Shown here in pieces: positions 45,632 to 56,716 of a stretch of DNA of 64,000 nucleotides. The notes beneath the pieces were generated by a model. The model had not been told where the DNA came from. It did no database searches and saw only the letters and a list, made by a program, of their open reading frames with translations. This DNA comes from Strigamia acuminata (taxonomy: Eukaryota; Arthropoda; Chilopoda; Geophilomorpha; Linotaeniidae), in assembly GCA_949358305.1 (NCBI GenBank), contig OX442315.1:6473875-6537874 (forward strand), read 5' to 3'. Made by a program: the position numbers and the translations under genes. Numbering within the stretch: position 1 is the first letter of the stretch; each line of letters opens with the position of its first letter.

Positions 45632-47340
45632 TGTTGTCTGAATGCTTGTATCCGTCTTGGATCGTGAAAGCGATTGCAGTCAAATCAAATCTCTAGTCTC
45701 TGGTGTCGAAACTCTGGCAAGAGTGGCCTTTCTCCCATTGGCCCAGCCTCATTACTCCTGTGTACTACCACCAGGAAAATTAGTTTTTTTAAGTTTAATA
45801 ATAATCAAATAAATTTAAATAAAACTACTTTTTATTTATTATTATTATTACTATTATTATTATTTATTATTTTTATTTGTATTGTATAATAAAATGTTGT
45901 TCCCATTCATAAAATAAAGTTTCATGCTGTTAGTAAAACGCCGAACGGCCGAAAGGCCCGGTATTGCGAAAACCTGATACCGCGCAACTATGGTGCGCCG
46001 AAGAACACGTCGCCGTAGAAATGTGTTGAGGAGCAGAAATTGGCATCTTGTTTAGGCTCACGGGTGAACAAAAGCGGCATCACCAAAGACATGGGCAATT
46101 CGGGCGTGGCAGTGACAAGGTGTGTAGTGTTTTAGTGTGAAATCAAGAGTGTGCCGAGTTTGATAATTCAAGCTTAGCACACTTCGGATCTGCGCGACAG
46201 ACCTGCGCAATTAGCTCGGTTTGGTGCAAGAACATAATTGTTGCACCAAAACGGTTAATTAGGGGCTCACCCCAGCCAATTTGGGGTGACTTGTGCCTAG
46301 GGAGTTTGCAACCCCTAGTCACATGACTCGGTTTGTCGTGTGCCAAACCAAGTGAATTAAGAAATAAAATATTAAATATTCTTAAGTGGTGAAAATTCTT
46401 TATTAGCAAATAAATCGAGATCACCACATGTTGAGTTGAGATTCCTTTCTGCTTTTACTACATTTAGTGAAATCAGTTCTCTTGTGTCTGTGTTGTTACA
46501 CGTTTCTTTGCGAACTTAAGGTAACGCCCAAGGAACTCCGCTCACCGCCGACCATCGTGAGTCCCGTCTATCGAGTTTACTCCGGAACTCACCATCGCCG
46601 CCCGAGCAAAACCACTTGCCGTGAACCATCGCCATCGTGGGGGTACCATTGAGCTTGCTCTGAGACTCATATCATCGCCATCGTACGTGCAAGTGTAATT
46701 TTTACCGGCGAATTCGCTTTGCCATTTTCCGCACACATTCCTTTTGTTTCCGCGACCATTGCAGCTCGCTTAATTTTTATTTCCTAAATTATACGGAGTA
46801 CTTCGTTAATTCTAATATTTATCCGTTTGTAAATTAAACGAATAAAATTCATTTGTCATTTTTATTATATTTAACCAACTTGTATTCATTTCAATATCCC
46901 TATAGACACATTTTTAGGCCAGTTGAGTTTAATTAGTCTGTACAATCATTGGACCAACCTGTCTTTGTGCAAAACTTTTTAAGAAGAGAGAATGAGCGCG
47001 TTGGTAAATTTGTCACAAAATATTTGGGAAACAGTTGGAAAATTGCAGATATGTTAAAAAATGTCGAAAAATTTGTAAATAATATTGCAAAATTGCAGAA
47101 TTGTTGCGAAATGTCGAGAAATTTGTAAAAATGTTGAGAAATGTCGAAATAATTAGTAAAAATGTAACGAAATGTCGACAAGTTTGAGAAAAGTATTGTT
47201 GTTTGAAACCCATCATAACGATGTAATTTTGCCACTAGATGGCGCGCGCAACCAACTGCCAATATACGCAGTGAACACAAACTTGGACAAAACCACTAGT
47301 GTCTGAATGTATCTGCAACAACTCGAAACCTTTTTATTTC
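45632..47340. other. Gene-free stretch with dispersed repeats
   Basis: 45880-46140 nearly duplicates 59680-59870 and includes a GC-rich, hairpin-prone block (CGAACGGCCGAAAGGCCCGG). 46150-46430 is one arm of the family at 52331-53322 (TTGCACCAAAACGGTTAATT). 46500-46930 matches 53720-54420 (ACCATCGCC-rich, then an AATAAA-bearing AT tail) and may be an LTR-like end. 47037-47190 is the RNase H 3' minisatellite. Confidence 0.6.
47037..47190. repeat. Minisatellite 3' of RNase H unit 8
   Basis: Copies of a roughly 30-base unit containing GAAAAATGTCGA..ATTTGTAAA. The same array type follows units 7, 6, 5 and 3. Confidence 0.8.
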
Positions 47341-48109
47341 TTAATCACAATCACAATCAGAATCAGAATCGCGGTATAAAGAATGTTTCGTAGTTCCTTC
47401 TCTTGCCAATCGATCAGCTGCATCGTTGCCCACATTTCCCGAATGAGCCACATATTTCTACAAAAATTAATTAAAAAAATTAATTCATTATACTTTTAAT
47501 AAAACCAAACAACTATAAAACAAATCGATTTACCATGCGCACGTCAATTCCCGCCGATGCTGCATTGAACTCCTTAAAATCCTCTCGGTTTGCTACCGGT
47601 TCACCCTTCGCGTTTCTCCACCCATTTCGTAACCAATTCTTCATCCAGTTAGTTACACCTAAATCAAGTCAAAATATAATTCAAAAACCGTCGGTAATTG
47701 CAAATTAAAACCCGTACTATCCATTAAATAACGACTGTCCGTGACAATCGTGATTTCGTCGAATCGTTGCTCCCGAGCTTGTTCGAGTGCATAAACTGCG
47801 GCCTGAATCTCCGCTCGTTGGTTTGTTTGTCGTCCTTCGATCCGTTTGCTTTCATTTCTGCAATAAAAAGATTTCATTATATAAATAAATAATTAATAAA
47901 TAAATACATTTTTGTTTCATTTACCTATCATCATTATGGCCCCAATACACTCCAATCCCAGCCTTAGCATTGTATTGTCCGTTATTTTTGCAAGCACCGT
48001 CTATGTAAACCTTTGGTCGAGCATTCTTATGATAAAAACACGTTAAAATGTGCGTAAAAAGTGATAAGAAATAAAAATCATATCTTACTTGCGCACTGTA
48101 CTGGCTCAT
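47341..48109 (-). CDS. RNase H1-type ribonuclease (unit 8)
   Basis: Exons 48109-48089, 48025-47925, 47857-47718, 47658-47534, 47457-47341; 167 residues. Exon 1 encodes MSQYSAQ. Catalytic residues are present: [44 protein letters not shown] is the conserved handle. One codon is missing just before the catalytic His (KYV-AHSG against KYVKAHSG elsewhere). The tail is short and Asp/Ser-rich (DSDSDCDCD) and no retropepsin domain follows; AATAAAAAG lies just past the stop. A cytoplasmic or nuclear hybrid-specific endoribonuclease is expected; no organelle signal is seen. Confidence 0.85.
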
Positions 48110-48973
48110 TGTTCCTGAAATGTCTGAATGCTTGTATCTGTGTTGGATCGTGAAAGCGACTGCAGTCAAATCTCTAGTGTTCTACAGTGTGGATTCTGAG
48201 TGTTACAGCTGAGGGTGAGGAGGAAGGTCAGACATACGTAAGAGCATGGACAGGAGGGGGAAAAGGGGGGCAACTGTGACCTGACTAGGAATGACCTCAT
48301 TATTGCCAGTCAACAGTCAATAACAAAGTTTAGAAACAGGGATTCAGACGTCAAATTGTTGATTGGTGGTGGAATTCTAGTAACTCTCCTGTCTTTTCCT
48401 CTCCATTTGATCTTGGACTAATAGTGTTTATTTAGAGTGTGTGATTTGGATTGTAAACACTTGAAATAGGTTAAGAAGATCGAAATTGCATTCAAGAAAT
48501 GAAAATTGGCTGCAATGCAATCGGAAAAGGAGAAAAATCGTGTTTGTAGATGAAAATTTGCGACTAATTTGAGAAAGAGTTGGAAAATTGCAGAGATGTT
48601 GAAAAATGTCGACAAATTTGTAGAAAATATGAAAAAATTGCGAAATTGTTGAAAAATGTCGACAAATTTGTAGAAAATATTAAAAAATTGCGAAATTGTT
48701 GAAAAATGGCGACAAATTTGTAAAAACTATTGAAAAATGTTGACAAATTTCTAAAAATTATTGAGAATTTCCCAGAATTGTTGAAAAATGTCGACAAATG
48801 TGTGAAAATGGTAAAAAATTGCGACTTATGACGTAATTTTGCCACTAGATGGCGGCGCAACCAACTCGTAGTAATCGCAGTCGAAGTGAATGAATCCAAT
48901 TCAAACTGAGCACAAACTTGAACAACCACTAGTGTCTGAATAAATCTCCAACAACTGGAAAACATTTTATTTC
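48110..48973. other. Spacer between units 8 and 7 with minisatellite (48597-48830)
   Basis: 48420-48600 is the shared ATTTAGAG...CAATCGGAAAAGG flank (uninterrupted by the MITE seen at 41447). 48597-48830 is the GAAAAATGTCGACAAATTTG minisatellite. 48835-48973 is the conserved 3' flank with GCCACTAGATGGCG. Confidence 0.7.
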
Positions 48974-49787
48974 TTAACACCAATGAAAGGTCAAATCATC
49001 ATCATCATCTGAATCAGGATAATACATTATGTCCCAGATTCCACGGGCTTGGGATGTAGAATGTTTCTTAATTCCTTCTCGAGCCAATCGATCAGCTGCA
49101 TCGTTGCCCACATTCCCCGAATGAGCCTTAATGTATTCCTAAAAAAAAATTATTATTATTACTTCCACACAAAATAAATTAAAAACTAAAAAAACCGATT
49201 TACCCATTGCACTTGAATTCCCTCCGATACTTCAATGATGTCCTCAAAATCCGCCCGGCACTCAACCTGTTTACCGGAAGCGGTTTTCCATCCATTTTGT
49301 CGCCATTTTTGCATCCACTTAGTTACACCTAAATACAGTCAAACCCTAATTAAAAACCATTCGATAGTCGCAAATTAAATCCCGTACTGTCGATTAGAAA
49401 ACGACTATCTGTTTTAATGAAAATCGCTGCGAATCCTTGGAAATTTGCCTGTCGAATTGCGTGAACCGCTGCCTGGATTTCCGCTCGGTTATTAGTTTGT
49501 CGTCCAGAGAGCGCTACGCTTGCATTTCTGCAATACCACGTGTAAAAATATTTAATTAAATTTATAAATAAAATTTTTTATTTTGAATCTTTTACCTCTT
49601 ATCATTTGGGCCCCAATACACTCCGATTCCACCTTTAGCGTTGTTTTTACCGTTATTCTTGCACGCACCGTCGGTATAAACCTCTGCACAAGGATTCTTC
49701 GAGATAAAAACAAATTAAAATACGTGACAAATGATAAAACAAAGAAAAATTATATCGTACTACTCTGGTAATTCTCATTTGGCTCAT
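48974..49787 (-). CDS. RNase H1-type ribonuclease (unit 7)
   Basis: Exons 49787-49761, 49696-49596, 49527-49388, 49328-49204, 49138-48974; 185 residues. The leader is 27 bases (MSQMRITRV) instead of 21, as in unit 5. The catalytic set is complete: [35 protein letters not shown]. The handle is RQNGWKTASG. The C-terminal tail is acidic (YYPDSDDDDD) and ends HWC, as in unit 3. The stop is followed by AATAAAATG. With units 4 and 5 it forms a subgroup (NPCAEVY in place of NARPKVY at the start of exon 2). Confidence 0.87.
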
Positions 49788-51419
49788 TGTTGATGTAATA
49801 TCTCAATGCTTGTATCTGTGTTTGATGGTGATTGCAACTACAGTCAAATCTCAAGTGTTTAGTGAAATCTGTAGTGTCCAGTGCTCTTGGACCTCTTGTA
49901 TACCACGTGATACCTAATCCGTTAATCTTTTGGCGGGATATGCGATTCATTGGTCTAGTGCAAATGGTCATTCTTGCAATTGGTCAGTTGCATTCAACCA
50001 CCTGTTAAGAAGCAGAAATGAATGCGGCTTGACATCTTGTTTAGACTGAGTTGTTTTTATTACTATGGGTGGTCAAAAGCGGCATGACCAAGAACATGGG
50101 CAAGCCATAAACAAGGGGAGAGCGCAAAGATTCAAAAGGCGACTACTGGAAAACCACTTGTGGTATCAATTGCAAAGATGGCGTGCAATAAACACAGCAA
50201 TCGGGTCCAAAGATTAAACGATTCCCGACAACTACAGCCACATTCTATACAATGCAATTTTGAAGGTTTGATGCTTCCGGTCACCCCAACTTTATTGTTT
50301 GTTGGAGGTGAAATATAAACTGTAGTCAAGTTTCAAAGGTTAAACAAGCAAGTGCTCTTTATTTATTTTACATGCATACTGTATTTATAGTGAGGTGAAA
50401 GGTTGTTGCACTGGAAGCTGATTGGCTGTGTGATGTTCCAATTTTAGAGATTCTCCTCCCACAGCTCATTGTGGTTCACTCAGTGTCCAAGTCAGCGTTA
50501 ATCCCTTTTAATTGTCCACGTCGGGGACACATTGGGGCCTCTGTAGATCCCTAGCTCCTACATTGTTGACACTAGAATTTTCTAGATTGTGACGTCACTT
50601 CAAATTATGTATTATCCTGTAACTAATATTCTTGTATTTGATTTTGTATTTCGATTCGTGTTGAAGGAAATAATAAAAAGTTCAAGCTTGAATTTGGTAT
50701 GATATTTTTTCTCTCGCGTGGCGACCATTTTGGAATATTATTTACGCTGACAAAAATTGGTGCATGAAAATTCGTCTTTGACGCTTGTGGTGACGCCAGT
50801 CTAGTCTAGTCTAGTCTAGGATTTACTAAATTGCCTCTTTTCTTCCAAGAATGCTGGCGGCAGGAGGATTCATATCCTGTTAAAGGATTAAAGCATTGTG
50901 TGCAGCTGTGCACTGTGCCATGCGATTGTAGTCTGGTAGGAAGTGTTTGGGAATATCCAGAATCCACACTGCACTGTGCACTCGCACTTACCATACAATA
51001 TAGGTACAATCATTGCACCAGCCTGTATTTGTGCAAAACGTTTTAAGAAGAAAAAATGAGCGCGTTGGTAAATAAATTTGTTACAAAATATTTGAGAAAC
51101 AGTTGAAAATTGCAGAGATGTTGAAAAATGTGGACAAATTTGTAAATAATGTTGAAAAATTGCAGAATTGTTGAAAAATGTGGACAAATTTGTAAATAAT
51201 GTTGAAAAAATGCAGAATTGTTGAAAAATGTGGACAAATTTGTAAATATGTTGAGAAATGTCGGCAAGTTGTCCGAAACCATGTAATTTTGCCACCAACT
51301 GCCATGATCGCAGTCGAAGTGAGGTAAGAATTCAATTCAAACTGAACACAAACTTGGACCAAACCACTGTCTGAATGGATCTCCAACAACTGGAAAACTT
51401 TTTATTTCTTAATCAGAAT
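49788..51419. other. Spacer with remnants of plus-strand RNase H flanks
   Basis: 50240-50330 (GATGCTTCCGGTCACCCCAAC) and 50570-50760 (TTGTATTTGATTTTGTATTTCGATTCG, then TTTTGGAATATTATTTACGC) match the 5' and 3' flanks of the plus-strand pseudogene at 60164, but the coding exons are gone. 50801-50819 has four GTCTA copies. 51080-51270 is the 3' minisatellite of unit 6. Confidence 0.65.
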
Positions 51420-52240
51420 CTATGGTGTTCCATAGAGGTTTATTCCCAATGACTGTAGAAATAGGCCTGAAGATGAGGTTGTAACGGGAGGACAAGTAGC
51501 ATGTTTCCTAATTCCTTGTTTAGCCAATCGATCAGCTGCATCACTGCCCACATTTCCCGAATGAGCCTTAACATATTCCTACAAAAATAAATAAACAAAT
51601 AAATACATTTAGTGCACTTTTAATAAAAGCAAACAAATTAATTTACCATGTACACTTGAATTCCCACCGATGCTTCATTGAAGTCTTCAAAATCCTGCCG
51701 GTTTTCTACCGGATCACCATTCGCGTTTCGCCAGCCATTTCGTAGCCAATTCTTCATCCACTTAGTTACACCTAAATCAAGTCAAAATATAATTCAAAAA
51801 CCGTGGGTAAATGCAAATTAAAACCCGTACTATCGATTAAATAACGACTGTCCGTGACAATCGTGATTTCGTCGAATCTTTGCTCCCGAGCTTGTTCGAG
51901 TGCCCGAACTGCGGCCTGAATCTCCGCTCGCTGGTTAGTTTGTTGTTCTTCTTCTCCTTTGAGCGCTTCGCTTACATTTCTGCAATAAAAAGTTTCATTA
52001 AATAAATAAATATATAAATAATAAATAAATAATTTTTTTATTACCGGTATTTACCTGTAATCATTGGGGCCCCAATACACTCCAATCCCACCCTTGGCAT
52101 TAGATTTGCCGTTATTTACGCAAGCACCGTCGGTGTAAACCTTTTGTCGAACATTCTTTAAGATAAAAACGAGTTAAAATGTGTGTAAAAAGTGATAAGA
52201 AATACAAATCAAATCCTACGTGTGCGCTGTATTGGCTCAT
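51420..52240 (-). CDS. RNase H1-type ribonuclease (unit 6)
   Basis: Exons 52240-52220, 52155-52055, 51979-51831, 51771-51647, 51578-51420; 184 residues. Catalytic residues complete: VYTDGAC, NQRAEIQ, VTDSRYL, KAHSGNVGSDAADR. Exon 3 has three extra codons in the loop (LKGEEEQQ in place of LEGRQ). The C-terminal tail (CPPVTTSSSG) is unique. A TATA-like ACTATAAA on the minus strand lies at 52316-52323, about 80 bases upstream of the ATG. All splice sites are canonical and nothing is broken. Confidence 0.87.
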
Positions 52241-52330
52241 TGTTGCAGAAATATCTGAACGCTTGTAAGTTATCTGTGTTGGATCGTGAAAGCGACTGCA
52301 GTCAAATCTCTAGTGTTTATAGTGTCTATA

Positions 52331-53322
52331 GTGTGACTTCAGATCTGCTCAGTAAATCTGCGCAGTTAGCTTGATTTAGTGCAACAATAGATTTGTTGCA
52401 CCAAAACGGTTAATTAACGGTTTCAGCGCTTCACCCCAGCCAAATTGGGGTGAAATGTGCTTGGGGAGTTTACTCTCTCTGATCACATGACTTGGTTTGG
52501 CACACGCCAAACCAAAATGAAAATAAAAAGTACACAATTTCTTAAGTGGTGATAAATTTATTTATTAAATAAATAAAAACACTTCAGGATCACCACAAGT
52601 TGAATGTCGGTTGTCGTTGTATTGTTGTTCCAAAGTGGAACGATGGGAAACGTTTCACTCCTTCGTTAGTGATAGAAAAATTAATAAATAATTAAATTAA
52701 AACACAACAAAAACATGGATAAGTGTGATTATGTTGGAAGATTGTTTGGTTTTTGTTTATGGACCACTTGGGTTATCAAAATTGTGCTTTTACTCACGTT
52801 TTTTATGGTGACAATGGCGGCGTGAGGAATGGATGCATATGTGATTGTAGTCTATTATAGTAGAGAGGGTTTTGGAATATCCAGAATACACACTAAGCTG
52901 CACTCGCCATACAACACAGATACAGTCCTTGGACGTTGTAAGAAAAAAGAATGAGGGCATGGCAAATTTTTACGAAATATTGAAATAATTTCGTTTATTT
53001 CTGCTTATTTTTAATTTTAGGTGTAGAATTGGAATTGGATATATTCATGTTGTCGAAGTTCCACACGTTGTGGTGACCCTGAAATGTTTTTTGTTTATTT
53101 AATAAATAAATTAGTCACTACCTAAGAAATTGTGTATTTTTATTTTGTTTTGGTTTGGCACACGCCAAACCAAGTCACGTGATTAGGGGGAGAAAAACTC
53201 CCTAAGCATATTGCACCCCGATTTGGCTGGGGTGAAGCCGTTAATTAACAGTTTTGGTGCAGCAAATCCTTTGTTGCACTAAAACAAGCTAATTGCGCAC
53301 TGCACTGATCCGAAGTGTGCCA
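52331..53322. repeat. Large foldback element with about 250-base arms
   Basis: 52331-52585 and 53068-53322 are inverted copies (GGTTTGGCACACGCCAAACC, itself palindromic, CACCCCAGCCAAATTGGGG, GCACCAAAACGGTTAATT). A single arm lies at 46150-46430. The loop of about 480 bases has no long frame. Confidence 0.75.
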
Positions 53323-55077
53323 GCCAGGCCTGCGGGTGCAGAATTGTCACACTTCGGCACCAAATTGAGCTCACGGCGCACAGTTAGTGCGCAGAACCGA
53401 AGTGTGCCTGGCACACTCCACCTTCTTTTCGGCCAGGGTATGGTGCAAAATAAACGGTTTTGGTGCAACAAATTCCTTTGTTGCACGAAAATTAGCTTTC
53501 TGCGCACATTTAGTGCGCAGGACCAGAGATTGCATAAAACCCCAAATTTTGGCGGTTTTAACTCAGTCTCAAAATCATCACAAACACAAGAACACAAGCA
53601 TCACTACTTTGAATAAGATCAGGTATTGATAGTGTTAACGTTTGTGACTTGAGATTCATTGCTGCTCTCACTGAAAAAAGCTCAGTGAGATTATAGCCAC
53701 TTTGCGCAAGCACGCATTTATACTAATCTCGGGTACACCCGAGAAAAACAGCTCACTGTTGGCCATCGCGTGCTCCGTTGACTTGTCCGGGCCCGCCATC
53801 GTCGTCACAGAAAACTGCTGTCCGTGAACCATCGCTATTGACTGTAAGCCACCGAGAGCTACTCCGGAGCTTACAGTCTACGCCATCGAACGAGCAGCGT
53901 AATTTTCACCCGCTCACTGCCGACCTTTGCAAGCACCGTTGACTTGTCCAGGCTTGCAATCGCCGCCACAGCAAAAACACTCGCCGTGAACCATCGCCAG
54001 TGTCTGCAAGCCACCGAGAGTTGCTCCGGAGCTTGCAGTCCTTGCCATCGCACGAACGAGTGCAATTTTTCCAGCGTCGCCATTTTGTGCGCAACAACAA
54101 GTCGTTGTTGTGCGCTCATTTGTTCATTTCTTGTGAGCATTATAGCTCACATTTTTCCTCTTTATTGTTTAGCATCTCTTCTTAACTTTAGTCCTAAATT
54201 TTAGTTATTAAATTAACGTATTAATTTATAAATTAAGCAGCTCAATTCTCATATTAATTTCGCATTAGTTTATCAGTGACTCTCGTATTGATTAAAATCA
54301 TTTCACAATTATTTATGCAATATTTGTAATTTAAACCGAATAAAGTTTATTTCTTGCCATTTTAATTCAACCAAACTTGCATTCATTTTTTAACATCTCT
54401 AAACACATTTTACAGGTCAATCGAATATAAGTCCTATCAACGGCATCTCAATTGTGATTAATTAATAAAAGTAAGTATTTGATTAAATAATTCTCGAGTG
54501 TTTGTATAACGCGCCTTTACAAGAGAAATAAATACAAAAGGAATGGAAAAATGCCTTTGTTGCTTTTAAAGAAAAAATTAATGTTGACAACTTAATGTAA
54601 TTTGTATGGTTTATTTAGAGTGTGTGATTTGGATTGTAAACACTTGAAATAGGTTAAGAAGAACGAAATTGGATTCAAGGAAGTGGTCTTATGAAAATTG
54701 GCTGCAATGCAATCGGAAAAGGAGAAAAATCGTGTTTGTAAATGAAAATTTGCGACTAATTTGAGAAAAAATTGGTAAATTGCAGAAATGTTGACAATTT
54801 TGTAGAAAATATTAAAAAATTGCGAAATGGGTGAAAAATGTCGACAAATTTGTAGAAAATATTAAAAAATTGCGAAATTGTTGAAAAATGTGGACAAATT
54901 TGTAGAAAATATTTAAAAAATGCGAAATTGTTGAAAAATGTCGACAAATTTATAAAAATGTTGACAAATTTGTCTGAACACAAACTTGGACAACAACTGT
55001 CTGATTATATCTCCAAGAACTAAAAAACTTCTTATTTCGTATTTCTTAACAACCAATGAAATGTAGTTTAATCAGAA
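53323..55077. other. Gene-free repeats: 170-base tandem, LTR-like tail, minisatellite
   Basis: 53323-53540 holds further diverged copies of the GTGCGCAG/GAAGTGTGCC arm sequence. 53755-53890 and 53930-54070 are tandem copies, about 173 bases apart, of a GC-rich unit with CCGTGAACCATCGC and CTCCGGAGCTT. 54180-54420 is an AT-rich tail with AATAAA shared with 46780-46930. 54480-54780 is the shared RNase H flank with the empty MITE site. 54775-54975 is the minisatellite of unit 5. Confidence 0.6.
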
Positions 55078-55933
55078 CTACATCAGAATCAGAATCAGAA
55101 CTACATCAGAATCAGAATCAGAATCAGAATCGGAATCTGCATCATACATTATGCTTGTTCGTCCAAGCATTATGTCACTGAGTCTACGGGCATTATATAA
55201 AGAATGTTTCTTGATTCCTTCTCTAGCCAATCGATCAGCTGCATCATTGCCCACATCTCCCGAATGAGCCTTAACTTTCTTCTAAAAAACAAATTATACT
55301 ATTTTCATATAAAATAAATTAAAACACTTTAAAAAAATCGATTTACCCATCGCACTTCAATTCCCACCGATGCTGCAATGATGTCCTCAAAATCCTCCCG
55401 GTTTTCAACCTCTTTACCAGAAGCGCCTTTCCATCCATTTTGTCGCCACCTTTCCATCCACACAGTTACACCTAAATCAAGTCAAACCCTAATTAAAAAC
55501 CATTGGATAGTCGCAAATTAAATCCCCCTACCTTTGAATAGCAAACGACTATCAGTTATGATCGTAACCGCTTCAAGTCCTTGGCGCCTTGCCTGTCGAA
55601 TTGCGCGAACCGCTGCCTGGATTTCCGCTCGGTTATTAGTTTGGCGTCCATCGAGCTCGTCGCCGACATTTCTGCAATAACATGTGTAAAAAACATTAAA
55701 TTAAATTAATAAATACAATTTTAAATTTTCTTTTCAAATACCTGCAATCGTTTGGGCCCCAATACACTCCGATTCCACCTTTAGCGTTGCGTTTACCGTT
55801 ATTCTCGCATGCACCGTCGGTGTAAACCTCTGCGCAAGGTTCCTTTGAGATAAAAACAAAGTACGATATGTGAAAACTGATAAAACAAAGAAAAATCATA
55901 TCGTACTGGTGTGCTAGATCTCTTTTCGCTCAT
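55078..55933 (-). CDS. RNase H1-type ribonuclease (unit 5)
   Basis: Exons 55933-55907, 55842-55742, 55671-55532, 55471-55347, 55281-55078; 198 residues from ATG 55933 (MSEKRSSTP). Catalytic set complete: [35 protein letters not shown]; handle [10 protein letters not shown]. The tail ends in a Ser-Asp dipeptide run from a GATTCT repeat. The frame upstream of this ATG is open without a stop back into the last exon of unit 4, so the same exon can also be read as the middle of a two-domain protein. The start chosen is the family-conserved one. Confidence 0.8.
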
Positions 55934-56716
55934 TGCAGTTAAATCTGTAGTGTCGGGATAAAACATTACGTCCCAGGGTCCACTGGGTTTGAGTGGAGAA
56001 TGTTTCTTAATTCCTTCTCTAGCCAATTCATCAGCTCCATTTCCCGAATGAGCCATAATATATTTCTAAGAAAAAAAAATAATTAGGTATAATTTTCACA
56101 TAAAATAACTTAACTTAAAAAATCGATTTACCCATTGCACTTGAATTCCCACCGATGCTGCAATGATGTCCTCAAAATCCGCCCGGCAATCAACCTGTTT
56201 ACCGGAAGCGGTTGTCCATCCATTTTGTCGCCATTTTTGCATCAATCTAGTTACACCTAAATACAGTCAAACCCTAATTAAAAACCATTCGATAGTCGCA
56301 AATTAAATCCCGTACTGTCGATTAGAAAAATACTATCTGTTTTAATGATAACCGTTGCGAATCCTTCGACATTTGCCTGTCGAATTGCGCGAACCGCTGC
56401 CTGGATTTCCGCTCGGTTATGAGTTTGTCGTCCAGAGAGCGCTTCGCTTACATTTCTGCAATAACATGTGTAAAAAAATTTATTTAAATTAATAAATAAA
56501 ATGTAAAATTGTCGAATCTTTTACCTGGGATCATTTGGGCCCCAATACACTCCGATTCCAAATTTAGCGTTGTCTGTCCAGTTATTCTCGCCCGCACCGT
56601 CGGTATAAACCTCTGCACAACGATTCTTCGAGATAAAAACAAATTAAAATACGTGACAAATGATAAAACAAAGAAAAATTATTTCCTACTGCTGTGCTCA
56701 ATCTGGATTGGCTCTT
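55907..56716 (-). pseudogene. RNase H unit 4, start codon lost, frame continuous into unit 5
   Basis: Exons 56716-56690, 56625-56525, 56455-56316, 56256-56132, 56065-55907. The leader begins AAG where ATG is expected, with an in-frame stop shortly upstream. The domain keeps VYTDGAG, HNRAEIQ and KTDSIF. In the last motif five residues are missing (AHSGN-GAD), which shortens the loop between the catalytic His and Asp. The last exon has no stop and runs in frame through the 5' region of unit 5 (PSGPWDVMFYPDTT) into its leader and donor site. Without another start it is probably not translated, but with an alternative first exon it would give a double-domain protein. Confidence 0.65.

Noticed and set aside
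46542-54204. Arg/Ser-rich frames in the ACCATCGCC-rich repeats
   Set aside because: They occur in all orientations of a dispersed repeat, differ between copies and contain no domain.
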